A stretch of DNA of 64,000 bases from Camarhynchus parvulus (taxonomy: Eukaryota > Chordata > Aves > Passeriformes > Thraupidae): positions 13,931,820-13,995,819 of the forward strand of contig NC_044582.1 of the NCBI RefSeq assembly GCF_901933205.1, in the 5' to 3' direction. The notes below the pieces were generated by a model, which was not told the origin of the DNA, ran no database searches, and saw nothing but the letters and a program-made list of their open reading frames with translations. The translations under genes and the position numbers were made by a program. Positions 11,546 through 23,500 of this stretch are shown piece after piece. Every line of letters begins with the position of its first letter. Positions within the stretch are counted from its first letter, which is position 1.

Positions 11546-14500
11546 CTTAACCCCCACAATATATTCTCCTGTTGAAAGATGAAATGGTCTATCAGGAAAG
11601 CTTTTAAAACGATAGGAACTAGCCACATTTTTCAAAAAGGGTGAACTGTAGAAGAGTGACAGAGAACTCATAGGATTTTTTTGTGATTGTCCTCTCCTGC
11701 TGCTTGTGGCAAAGTAGCTTCCAGCCAAGCATTGCACACTGCAGCAGGTGTGGCACAGAAAAGTCACACTGAGAGCCAGCCCAGGAGGCAAGCACTGATC
11801 CTAGCTGATGGGTAACTCAGCACTACTTAACTATTTACCTGCTTCTACTACGTGGCCTTCTGGAGCCTCTGGTGAGTGCCGCTAGAGAAGGAAAGCAGTG
11901 GCATCTTTGTCCCATTGTGACTCACCTCAGACTCTGCTCCAACTGTCTGATCATCCCACAGGAAGAAGAGTCTCCTCTATGCAAGATGCCTCCAAAATTT
12001 AAACAACTCCTAAAGAAAATGCAGTGTTGTGGTACCATGCTGGAGAAATCTATCCATTCTCCTCACCCCTGGGATGCAGAATGCTTCCCTCAGAGCACGG
12101 CCTGGGCAGACAGGACTCCTGGCAGCACACTTACAGCTGCCTGTTTATTCAAGATACAAACTTCCTAGAAATAGGTTAATTACTTTCCTTTAATTACACA
12201 TTCTCTTATTAAATGCCAATAATAAAAGGGAATGTCTGCCCTAGAGATAAGATTATGCCACCTTCATAATTTGTCTTTTTTGGACAGCAGATAAATGTCT
12301 CAGCCATTTTAAAATACAAATTTGTCATTCATGAGAGCAATAAATAATGCAAACAGGATATGTAGTTACACTGACATTATCACATCATCATTGCACCCTG
12401 GGCATGAATATGTGACACTATAACCTCAGGCTCTTTGATAAATTATTGCCCATCACCATCCTGTCTAACAGATGAGCACTGGCAGGAATTTATGGTTGCA
12501 GTTGCAGTATTTGGGGCTGTAGTACAATTACTGGAGTTTCTGCTGAAGCAGAGAGTGATGCAGGAAACGAAGGGAAAGTCTGCATCCTCCTGGGAGGTAA
12601 TGTGTAAAGAAACCTTAACAAGTGTACCCTGTGGGGGATTTCCTACCCTGCAAGTACTTAAACTGCTAATTAATTCCTATTAAAACAAGGTCTTTTGTGT
12701 ACATCAAAAAATGGTGCCTGAGGCTTTGAGCCTGCAGTGGGATCTCCCAGGACTCTGCACCAGCTGAGCCTGACAGCCTTGGCTGGGAGGAGGAAACACT
12801 GAAAATCCTTCAGTGGCCTCCATTTTGGGGCTGGAGCACTGTGCTCATGTCCATGGCTCAAGATCATTCCCAAGCATGATACAACGACCAGAAAACCAGA
12901 GAGCACAAAAGCAACCAGCCTTCAGGCACAAATAAATGATGTATGACTCTGCTCAGCCCTTGTTTTGCGTGTGCAGCAATACACGTTTGAGATCAGCCAC
13001 CACAGCTGCACATAAAAACTTTGCTTTTAATATCATGCTCCCTTGAAAACAGGGAAAAAGTCAGGGATATCCCACACTCTCAGATCATTCAGGAAAAACC
13101 AGAGGCTGACAAAGGAGCCTCAGAGACCAGAGTGCTCTGGGTAAAACAGGACCATGCTGTTAGAGATCAGGTACCAGTGTCCTGCAGGGGATGTGATGCT
13201 TGTTTTGTGGAGAGGTTCCTCTTCCCATCCCTGCTCTCCTTGGAGGACATCATCAGTTTCATACCCTCACAGCTGTTTCCATGGATAATATTTCTTCTTC
13301 AGCTTTTTCTCATTTATTATCCCATAAATGGCACTGACTGACAATGAGCTTGCCTTTTGCTCTCAAGGCTGGCCAGACTCTGAGTTGGACTGATGGGTTT
13401 GTTCCTGCAGGTGCTGGGTGATGTTACAAGGCACAAAGACTCCAGCAGTTCCATCAGAGACATGGGAGCTGGGACATCTCACCCCAGCCATGCCAGGGAA
13501 GGGATTTGGTGCAGGACTGCCATTCCTGCCCTGCTGAACAGGGTAAGGAGCAGCAGCTCTGCTGAGCACTGCAGCAAGTGCCATCAGTGGGACCCTGTGG
13601 CCAAGGCAGGATGGAAAATCCCAGAGGGCAGAGACAGACACACAGACACACAGACACGCAGCAAAGCCCCGTGGGGGTCAGGGTGGCTGGTGGCACCTGG
13701 AGTGAGACTGGTGCCCCAAATGCCATGCCCAGCAGTGCTGCATGGCAGCTGATGCTGATCCAGGCAAGAAAGGTGGTTCAGGAGCTTGGCCACCTCTTCC
13801 ACTGCCCAGCCCCAGTGGGAGCTGCCCTCACCCCACACATGGTCTTCACCAATAGGCAAAATTAACGAGCCATGAACTGTTCCCGTGTTAATCACACCTT
13901 TGTGCAGCTCAGTCCAACCTAACACTGCCCTCTTGTGCTGCAACACATGAGGGGCCTTTGCTGGGAGGTGACTGGTTCATATTTTAATTGAGGGGGGGCA
14001 ATCTATGAAACCAGTTTTACCCACTTGTTTGTAAATCAGTGCCAATTTTATCCCAACAGGCCAGGTCGTCTCTATCTTTTGTCATTCTAAAAGCATGGGT
14101 GTCCTGCACAGCTCAGGCTACCCATTCACTCACTCCAGGGAGATTAAAATGAAGGGTGAAAGTAATAAACTCCAAGTGAAAGTAACAATATAACCACAAC
14201 TCAGAGCATCTGAATAATGGAAAAGAGAAAAAATAGAAAACTGCGCAGTTAGGAAAGCACTTTGCCTCATACAGGCTGTGTTAAAATTCTCAAAGCATTG
14301 GTTAATGGCAGAAATCAGCATTTAATTAATACTCTGTTAAAATTTAGTTCTGTAGAGTCACATAACCCAAGCATTAAAAAAAAATCCATCATGATTAATG
14401 TTTTACCTAGAAAGAGCAACAATAATCATGGGCAATAGCATGTCTGGAGCTCTCCCTCCACAGAGTCTCCGGCAGATTTCAGGGAGGGAGTTGTCAAGAC

Positions 14501-17500
14501 ACACATTTAGTCCTTTATTATCACAGGAGGCCTGATGGGTAGCACAGTATTTGGGTTATATTCTGCTGGGGATAAAGGTCTCAGTAGTACTGCCACACCT
14601 TTGAGATGAAGTGCCACCCCTGATGTCACCCACTGCTTCACCCTCCCAAGGAGGGTGGTACCCCACAGCACCCACTGTCCTTCCCCCTGTCCCTGGGAGC
14701 AGGGCTGGACTCGATGGGACAACCCACGGAGAGAGGCTGCAGAAATGTGAAAGCACAGGACTTTGTCTCTCTATCTACCCTGCAGGATCCCTCCCTGTGC
14801 GCTCCCACCTCCTTTCAAGTGGCTGCAAATATCACCTGTGTTTTCCGCAGAAGGGACAGAGATCAAGTATGATTTTATTTCAGTATTTATCAGACTTGCC
14901 TTGGACAGAACTTATACCTGACAAAAATGGTCGCTTACAAAACTTATTTTCAGAAATCTGTGCATGCTGTGCAGTAGCCAGCACTGGAGCAGAAAGACAT
15001 TAGAAACTCACTGGAGGAGGAAGGAGTGATGCTCACAGAGGAGAAAGAAAACCTGATAATGTTTCCTCATTCTAAGGAAGAAGGACCTTTTCTGACACAA
15101 CACTGATTCATTCCTGGGTATTGCTATTTAATGGATTACTTACATAAGCAGAAGGGAAAAAAACAGAGAGAAAATAAAATAGGTGCCAAAATACAGACAT
15201 GGAGATCCTGCATCATTTCCTAATTGATTTTAGAGCAGCCTGTCCCTCTCCAGCTGCACACTCAGGCGTGGGCTTGACTGGGTTGTCATGACATAAACTC
15301 TAATGTGCTCACTTGCCATTCAGGCAAGGCTGCCCATAGGGACCTGCAAATGTTTCCTTAAGTTGAGACCTTTGTCCCCGGGTCCTTTGAAGAAGGAGGA
15401 TAAACATTCATTCACAAGGGGAAAGGATTGTAAGAGCTCTTCAATCAATGGCCTATGAAATATGTAATCACTGAAGCTTGTGCTGGCCGAAACAGGATGA
15501 AGATAATTTGCTGCAGCAAAAAGCTGTAGGGGGAAAAAAGAACCTTCTAAATTGGATTTAAAATCCAGCTCTTTGCTCCCCTCTTGCTGTGATAGCAGAA
15601 CTGGCAGAGGATGATCACACCATTGGGGCAGGTCAATTTTGCTGTTTGCCCCCAGTTTGTGAGACCTGCTCCCAGTTTTTCTGGCTGGCAGGAAGAGGAG
15701 AGCGGTCTTCCCTGGCATCTCCCAAATTAAATAAATATTGAAAATGTTTCTGTTAGGGAGAGATGTGGCTGAGGATTTGGGAAGCTCTTCAGGCATTATT
15801 AAAATGCACTAAGTGGTTTGCTGGAAATTATCTACTATTGTCATAGACTCAGGCAGGATCTGGTATGTCAGAAAATCCTGCATTCATTTTTCTAAATAAA
15901 ACCTAGAGAAGAAAAGATGACGTAACATTTTTGACCAGGAAACTTGACATTTCGGAGTTGGCATCTCCTACTAAGTATATAAAACTTCCTGGGAAAAGAC
16001 CAACAAACTATTTTGTGAAGCTTTTACTGGGCAGAGTTTAAGGTGTCCTAGTGTGAACTGATTTAGAACTTCTGCATTCTTGTTTTTCTGACAGACAGGA
16101 GGAGGAATTTCTTCCAGAGTTACCAGAACCCTTATTATACCAGCAAGATTGATTCTTCTGATAAACCAGTTAAAGCAAAACAGAGCATTGGATGAGAGCA
16201 GAGCAGAGTGACCTGCCTGCCTGAGATTTAGTCCCAATAAAGCTGATGACATATTGAAGGGCTGTTGAAGCCCTGACTAATATTGTATTTTCTTTTCCAG
16301 TGGAGGATGATTTGATGTCACAAGCTGCACTGTGGGGGTTTGTGGATCTACAGCTGATGGAAAGGGTTTTTCAACAGCAGTGCCCTGCAATGCTTCCCAT
16401 TACTTGCTGCTGACTTCAGCTTGTGAGAACTGGAAAGAATTTGTTCACAGGAGTAGTATTCATCTGGTCAGGACTGGAGTCTGTAATGTATTTTTCCTGA
16501 GGCTACACCTTAAGGCACTCTAGAAATGGTAGGGAGTGAGGATACCTACTTATTAAGTGTGGTAGGACTTTTTTATTCAAGGAAGTTTAAAAAAAACATC
16601 TCTCCCAAAACTAGTGTGTGCTTCACTGCCTCTGCCAAGTGCTTGAACTTTTCCCAAATGCACTCTTGGCCAACAGTGGGGAAACATTGAGAAGGCAGGA
16701 CAAAGGGTAAAAATTGTTATTATTGCCCTGAGTGGATTTACTCTGGAAATGATAAATAGGTTTATAAGCATCCTGGGCTGGAACTTCTTTCTGCTTTGCA
16801 AGGAAGTTGCTTTATATTAAAAACTGTTTCATTTAAAAAGAGGTTTATAGTGTGCTTGCCATTGGGGCAGAGGATGGGACTTTCTGGGCCCTGAGCCTGC
16901 TTGTGATTGCAAAATGGTTCTGCCTCCTAAAATTGTAAATGCCAGAGGATTTCTCCCAGACAAAAGCTGCCAGGAACTGGGGCTGTGGCTGGCTTGGACT
17001 GCTGGATGCTATCTGTCCACTGCTCCCAAGACACTGGGGTGGAAATCTTTCTTTGAATTGTTCTCTCAAAAGGAAGAGGAGGAAAATAAAAAAAGAGGTC
17101 TCCCTATGTTCAGCCTCTATCAAGCATTGTGAGGAATAACTAGCAAGAGAAATCCATCTGTAAAGCCTTGATGGCTGAGAAGAAGGATTTTCACACGTGC
17201 CAACTTCATAGTGGACACATTTATAGGAATATAAAGTGTTACTATGTGACAACAAAAATAGCTATTTGTTGACAGACCTTTTCTAATGTGTTAAAGGGTC
17301 ATTAATCATTTCTTAGTCATCTCCAACAGTCAGATGTACTTACTTCATATCTTCATTTACTTGTAACATTCATACCAGCTCCTCAGCTATCTTCCTTTTC
17401 TTGGGAACAGCTGTTTTGCTTGTTAAGGAAAAAAAAGTTACATAAAAAATAGAAAAGAGAAAGTGGAAGTATGATAAAGATGAACACAAAGACTTCAAGG

Positions 17501-18768
17501 TTCTCAGTAAATACAGACCTCTATTACATATGTGCAGTCAATAAGGTCACTTGTGTAGTAACTCGTAACAAAGAGCAGTTGACAATGTGTTATTTTTCTG
17601 CTGGAAAATATAATGTGAGGCTGAGCATGCTAATGACTTTTGGAAACGGGCAATGACAAAGATTGATTAATATCAGTTGACAGCCTGTTCCACAGCTCCG
17701 AAGCAGGAATAGCAATGATTGATTTGCCAAAATGTGGGGCACAGGCTTTAGATAATAGAAACATCTGAACTCAATCTGGTTTCAGAAAAACAATTTAAGG
17801 GCCAAATGTATATCAGTAATTAAAAGCTTCCAGGAAAACACAGAAGTATTGCAGTATTTCCAAAAGGCACATATTTAAACTGAGTTTTTTTCAATGTCTA
17901 ATTACCTTTACAAACGTGAACCTGTAGACGGTTGAGTTCAGGACCAGAAACCTACATAAAATGCAGAAACAAAAAATAGCAAGGGGAAGAGACAAAGCAG
18001 CACAGCAGCATAATGGTTTTCTAAAAATCAGAGAGAGGCATCATTGATATCTTAAAGCAGGAGGTTTTGAGGACAAAGCCCTGACCCAATGTGAATTACT
18101 GAAGAGTCACTTTCTGTCGTGAAGGACAAGGTGAACCAACAGCCATGGCAGTTTGCAGGGCTGCATGCTCACTGCCCAGGCTGCTAGGGCAACACCAGAG
18201 GAATACTGCACCCCAGGCCAACAGGGATCTCCTTGTTTTTAGCCACATTTGACAGAACGTGCTCCAGAACTGGAGATAACTGGAGAAGAGAAGTAATCCC
18301 ATCCACACTGGATGTGGAGTCCTGTTCAAAGCTTGACCCATCCTTCCCATTTCTCCTCACATTACTGAGTTCAGCTCAAGAGCCCTGAGCCCTGGAAAAG
18401 CCAGACCAGTAATCAAATATCTATTGTCCTGCTCTTGTCCACCACAGCATGCAGACAGAGCAGGAGAGAAGGATGGAACATTCCAGGACAGAATTCCACC
18501 AAAGCTTTGATCTTCATTAGGGATGTGGTCACGAATGAGGAGCTGGGTTAGCTGACTCCATGCTGGCTGCTCTGCTTAGAATGGGTCAAATTGCAGCAGG
18601 TACCTTGTCAGCTAATTAAAACCTCACTGCTAATGAAGGCAGAGCCTCTAAAGCAATTCCATCACCTGCCTCAGCCTGCTGCAGCCACTGCCTGTGCAGG
18701 GCAAGGCACCATCTCTGCTGTGACAGACTGAAAGCTGCTCAGTGCAGCCCTAATTAGGAAAAGAAGGG

Positions 18769-18810
18769 AAACAACAATAAAATTACAGCAAACAACAATA
18801 AAATTGCAGG
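18769..18810. repeat. Two-copy 21-bp tandem duplication
   Basis: The two adjacent units begin with AAACAACAATAAAATT and continue ACAGC in the first copy and GCAGG in the second. They abut without spacer, which suggests a replication-slippage duplication. Confidence 0.9.
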
Positions 18811-20559
18811 TGTTTTCACAGAGCACAGAATCTGTGAAAAAGTGGACAAGGATTTGACTAGGGAAGCATGGGGATTTCCTGGGTTTCATTCCAAAATGCA
18901 TCTTTTAAATAGAAATGGTGTTATGTTGTTATGTTATTTTCTTAGGGAAGCTCATGAAGAATTCAGCAGGCTCCTGTGAAACTGAGGATGCGAGCATCCC
19001 TTTCCAATCAGGCCTTTCAGGCAGGAGTTGAGTTTGGGGATTTGTGACCTTTTGAATTACATTACATTTATCAAGATGTTTCCAAAAAGAAACAGAAGCC
19101 ACTCCTCCTCTGAGGTCAGTACATTTATAAATCATTAATATCTACAATTCAGAGGTTTTTCTTAATAAAAGGAGGTGTTCCTATGCACAATGATAAGCCA
19201 ACCTCTTAAAGCAACCAGCCAACCTTAACTAGTTAAGTCTGCCAAGTGACCTCCATCCTGGGAGACTTGTCCCTTGGATAGAGCTGTGTTGAGCATGCAG
19301 TAAAGAATTGATGTGCCTGTTCCTGGGGACAGATTACTCAGCTGAAGAACTCCTTTGCAGCAGCAGCTGTTCCAGAGATGAGGAAGGGGGTTAAACCTTC
19401 CTTTGGGCACTCAAAGTCAGGCATGGAAGGCCTTAGTAGGTTATCAAAAGGCTTCTTCTGCCACCTGCAGATAAAGGCAGCTGTTCTCAAAGTGGTTTTG
19501 TTTCCACCACCCTGGGAGCCGCCTTCAGTCGTGCTAGTGGACATGACATTTATGAGAGGAAGAATCTGGGGAAAGCTGTACAGTGAGTTATAGCTGTAAT
19601 ACTCATGGTAACAAGAAAAGTTGTTATAAGGCAAACTCCATAACACCAAAGGTGTTTAACAGCTCCAAACACTCAAAACAGTGCATGAGGGATATGATTC
19701 ACAAAAGTTATGTGGGGGATGGGTTTTTTCTCCCAGGGCCCATCCTGAGCCCCTCTTGACTCCAGTGCATGCTGTTTGCAGGTGCAAGCGGATACAGAGC
19801 CTTCCCTTGTGTGCCCCAGCAGCTGGTGCTGAATTCCCCACCTGCACAGGAAAATGAGTGATGACATTTGCTGTCCTCCTTGGGTTTTAATGTCTCTGCA
19901 CAGTGTCAGAGGCCTTGGTGATTGAACAGGCAGTGATGAACAGATACCTACACAGAAGGCACTGGTAATGCTTGTACTGCTGACCTGAGCAACGAGTCAC
20001 AGCTCAGACCCTGGGAAGTTCTGCCATTTAGGGGAAGTTGATGGGTTTGGTGGTTCCACTGCAGTGACCACTGCATGGGGTCCATATTTTGTAGATCAAA
20101 ACAAGGAGACCAAACCACTGAAAATGGCCCCTTCCTCATGACTCCAAAGCTCTCTCTAAGCTCCCCTTCACATACATCACTTCCAGGTTCAGTGCCTCTT
20201 TCTCTCTTCTGCAAATTGATTCATACAATACTTTGGAAAAGAGCATCCATCCAAGCCTGGGGCTTTCAAAAGTCCAAATAAGACTAATTTGTGGCATTTT
20301 TTGGTTTTGTTTTTGGTATGTGCATGTGTGAGGAGGGATAGGGAGGGGCACAGGGCAGGAGCAGGTGTTCACTGTCTCTTAGAGCTGCCATATGAGGGGT
20401 GGTGATTAAACCCATTAGTCTTGAAAGGATTCAGCTGAAATGAGAGTAACAACATACAGTGCATTGATGAAAAAAGAGCCCTGACTCTAAAATGTTTAGC
20501 ACTAAAACCATGCTTTTTTAGGGCTTTGTGAGACGTCCCTCAAGTGAACTTACCCTTAG

Positions 20560-20578
20560 AAATCAATATAATTGATTT
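20560..20578. repeat. Inverted repeat AAATCAAT-ata-ATTGATTT
   Basis: Two perfect 8-bp arms flank a 3-bp centre. Each arm contains ATCAAT or ATTGAT, a word bound by several homeodomain and CUT-type factors. The site lies in otherwise featureless AT-rich DNA. Confidence 0.85.
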
Positions 20579-23500
20579 TGTTTATGCTGCACATTTTTCG
20601 TGTGGCTGCATCATGGTGGCTAATTGACAGGTCAAAGTCTGTACATGGAATTTGGTAGAGAATACCTTTAAAGTTTATATTTAAGGGACAAATTCAAGTG
20701 ATTATAGATAGTCACTCTAACATTTAATACCAGTTTTTATTATTGGAGTTCACAATGCATAGCTACAGCACAAAGAATTTCTGCACCCCACTGCCATAAA
20801 GCTCTCCCAGACTCAGTTTCCCTGTTCTGAAATGAAAAGATGAGAAAGGTCAGGGACAACATAAATTATGGGTTTTTCCCAGATTAGCTACAAGTTTTAA
20901 AACTTTAGGAGAACTTTGCTTTTATTCCCACTTCCCATTGAAAGAAACATTAGTAAGTCTTTGCTCAAAGTGGTGAGTAAATCCAAATGTTTACATTTGT
21001 CGGTAGTATCTAATCAAAGTCTACAAACAGAAACAAACACCAGTGAGTTTTTTTATGTCTAATCAAAAAATTGCTTGTTTCTAAAAAATATATGAGAATA
21101 TTTTGTAGGGTAGGAAGCCAGTTAAAATCTCATATGAGAGTAACACTATGATTTACTTTCATGCAAAAAAGTTCCTGTTAATAGAGAAATAAGGAATATT
21201 ATATTTGGAGGGAGTCAAGTTTGAAGTACGTCTGAAATATACAAAAAAATATGTTTTAGCATCTTGTCTCCTTGTAAGACAGTGAACTCAAACTCTGACT
21301 TTCAAGATAGCAGGAAAGAGCTGACCTCTGACAGCCTCTGGTGATAGAGTCCTGTCTGAATGACTTAACAGCAAGATTAAGTGCTGTAGTGAAGTGGTTT
21401 AACTATCATATAAGGAATACTGACTGTGATGTACTGTGTGCTTTACAAATGCTTCTGTGGATAACATCAGTCAGCTCCTCATGTAACTGCAGCTGTTGTC
21501 CTGCCCTATTGACCTGGAGCAAACACCCAGGGAGCTCTTGAGGACAAGAAAACTGTGGTTTCACCCCTGAGAGGACAAAGGGAGATCCAGGAGCCACTGT
21601 ACACAAATGAAAGCAGGAGACCCACAGGGAGCTCCAGTGGTTTCAGAATGAACAAACTTGATTGTTAATTTATTTTGTGGTGAAGATACTCCGCTTGATT
21701 CTTTAAACCAACACATCAGGTTTCGTGGTAAAGAAATGCTACAAACATTTCTTTATGTGCAAAAATGTGCAAAAAAAAGAAGGTATAATACTGCAGGAGG
21801 AGTCAACCATGACAATGATCACCAGCACATTTGTATGGCGCTGTATGGGTGGGGTGACATTATCCACAGATCAGATTTTTATCAAGTCAGAATTCTTCTG
21901 TAGCCCTTCATACACCTCCCAGGCCAGCGCTCAGAGGAGAGGTGAAGCATCACTACAAAACAGCTTGGGATATAGATTAAATGGCCTGCACTGAGGTTTG
22001 GTAGGTGGTCCAGAGCTCCTGTTGAAGGGCTCTTGGGGGGACCAGGAGAGAGCCTGGGGGTGAAGAGCTTGGATGGGGAGAAAATCTTGGCACACAGACT
22101 CACATATTGATGTGTGTAAATAGCCACTGTGGCTCTGCTATCTCACATGAATTTTTATGAAGCAGTTCCCAAGCTGGGAAGATGTGAAAGGTGAGGAGAA
22201 AGGGAAAGCATTTCCTGGGAACTGCTAGAAGCACAGTCAAGGGTGTGCCTGAAGAAATCCGGGAGGTGAAGCAGGGGTGACCAGTGTAGTGCCAGGGTTG
22301 GAAACATCTGGTCAAGAGGAGCAGAAGGGATAGGCTGAGCAGAAACCATGGCTCCTGGAGCCTCTCAGCCCTGAGAGGCTGCTCTGGGCCCTGCTGAGCA
22401 GTGGCTTGCCCTCTCACTGCTTTCTTCCTACTCCACATCCTCTTGTCACACCACTCTTCCTTTCTGGCTCTTTGCCTAGTCCACAGAGATTCCTCCAGGG
22501 TTCATAGGCTTCCCAGGAGCATCCCACTGAGATGCACAGAGCAGGCACACACATGTGAGCAGAGGGAAACTTAAAACAAGGACCTCACAAGGTGCATTTA
22601 CATGAGGCCCAGGGCCCCCAAAGCAGGGGCTGCTGCAGTGAGACACAGCACCCAAAGCAGTGAGGGTGGCACTAAACAAACCTGAGAAACAGGTTCTCAC
22701 AAACATTTTGTTATCAACCATGAATTATTTGGGGTTCTTGCACTTTTCAGTTCAGGTGATCATGAGAAAGACACTTAACTCCAAGAATAAATAAAATTAC
22801 TGCTTCTTAGGGTGTCAGAAGGAGCTTTAAATTCAGATCTAGGAGTCCAAAATCTTTGTAGAATGCATTCAAAAGAAAACCAAAGCTATATAATTTTTAT
22901 CTCATGAAGTCTCAGCTTTTCATGATTTCCTGCAATTGTGTCATCATTTCTGCAGCCGAGGATTGGAGGTTTATTTTCTCTCATGTCCTAGCCTCAGGGA
23001 ATTGCTTAAGGAAACTCTGTGATAGCATTTCTATAGCAGGGAACAATCTGGAGCTGGTCAGGCTAAGCAGCTGTGCCTCCCTGGCTCCCTGTTATCTGAG
23101 TGATTACCATCCTGCGCTGCCTCTCGCTCAAAGGATGACGTTATTCCCTCACTGGATAACAAGGTAGAATCAACTTTCCTCACAAATCCCATTATCTTCT
23201 GGAAGATCCTCTCAGAATGCAAATCAACACGTCCAGCACTGACAGGAGCCCAACAGCAACCCACAGCTCAATTCAAATTACCTGCACGCTGCAGGACGAG
23301 ACAATCTGGATTACTGAGAGTTACCTGGGCAGAGCAGTGACTCTGCATTTTATGAGCTCTTGTTCCTCAGATCAAAGAGCTTTGATGGGCATTTAATTAA
23401 AAGATAAATAGCCAGCCATAAACTACCAGAGTAACCTTTTGAGAATACAGCTCGAATTACAATTAAAGAATGACTGTAATTGTCAGATTTTTGGCCTTCA

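Noticed and set aside
13620..13665. Possible tandem repeat ACAGACAC
   Set aside because: Only a few imperfect units. It is short simple sequence, not an array worth listing.
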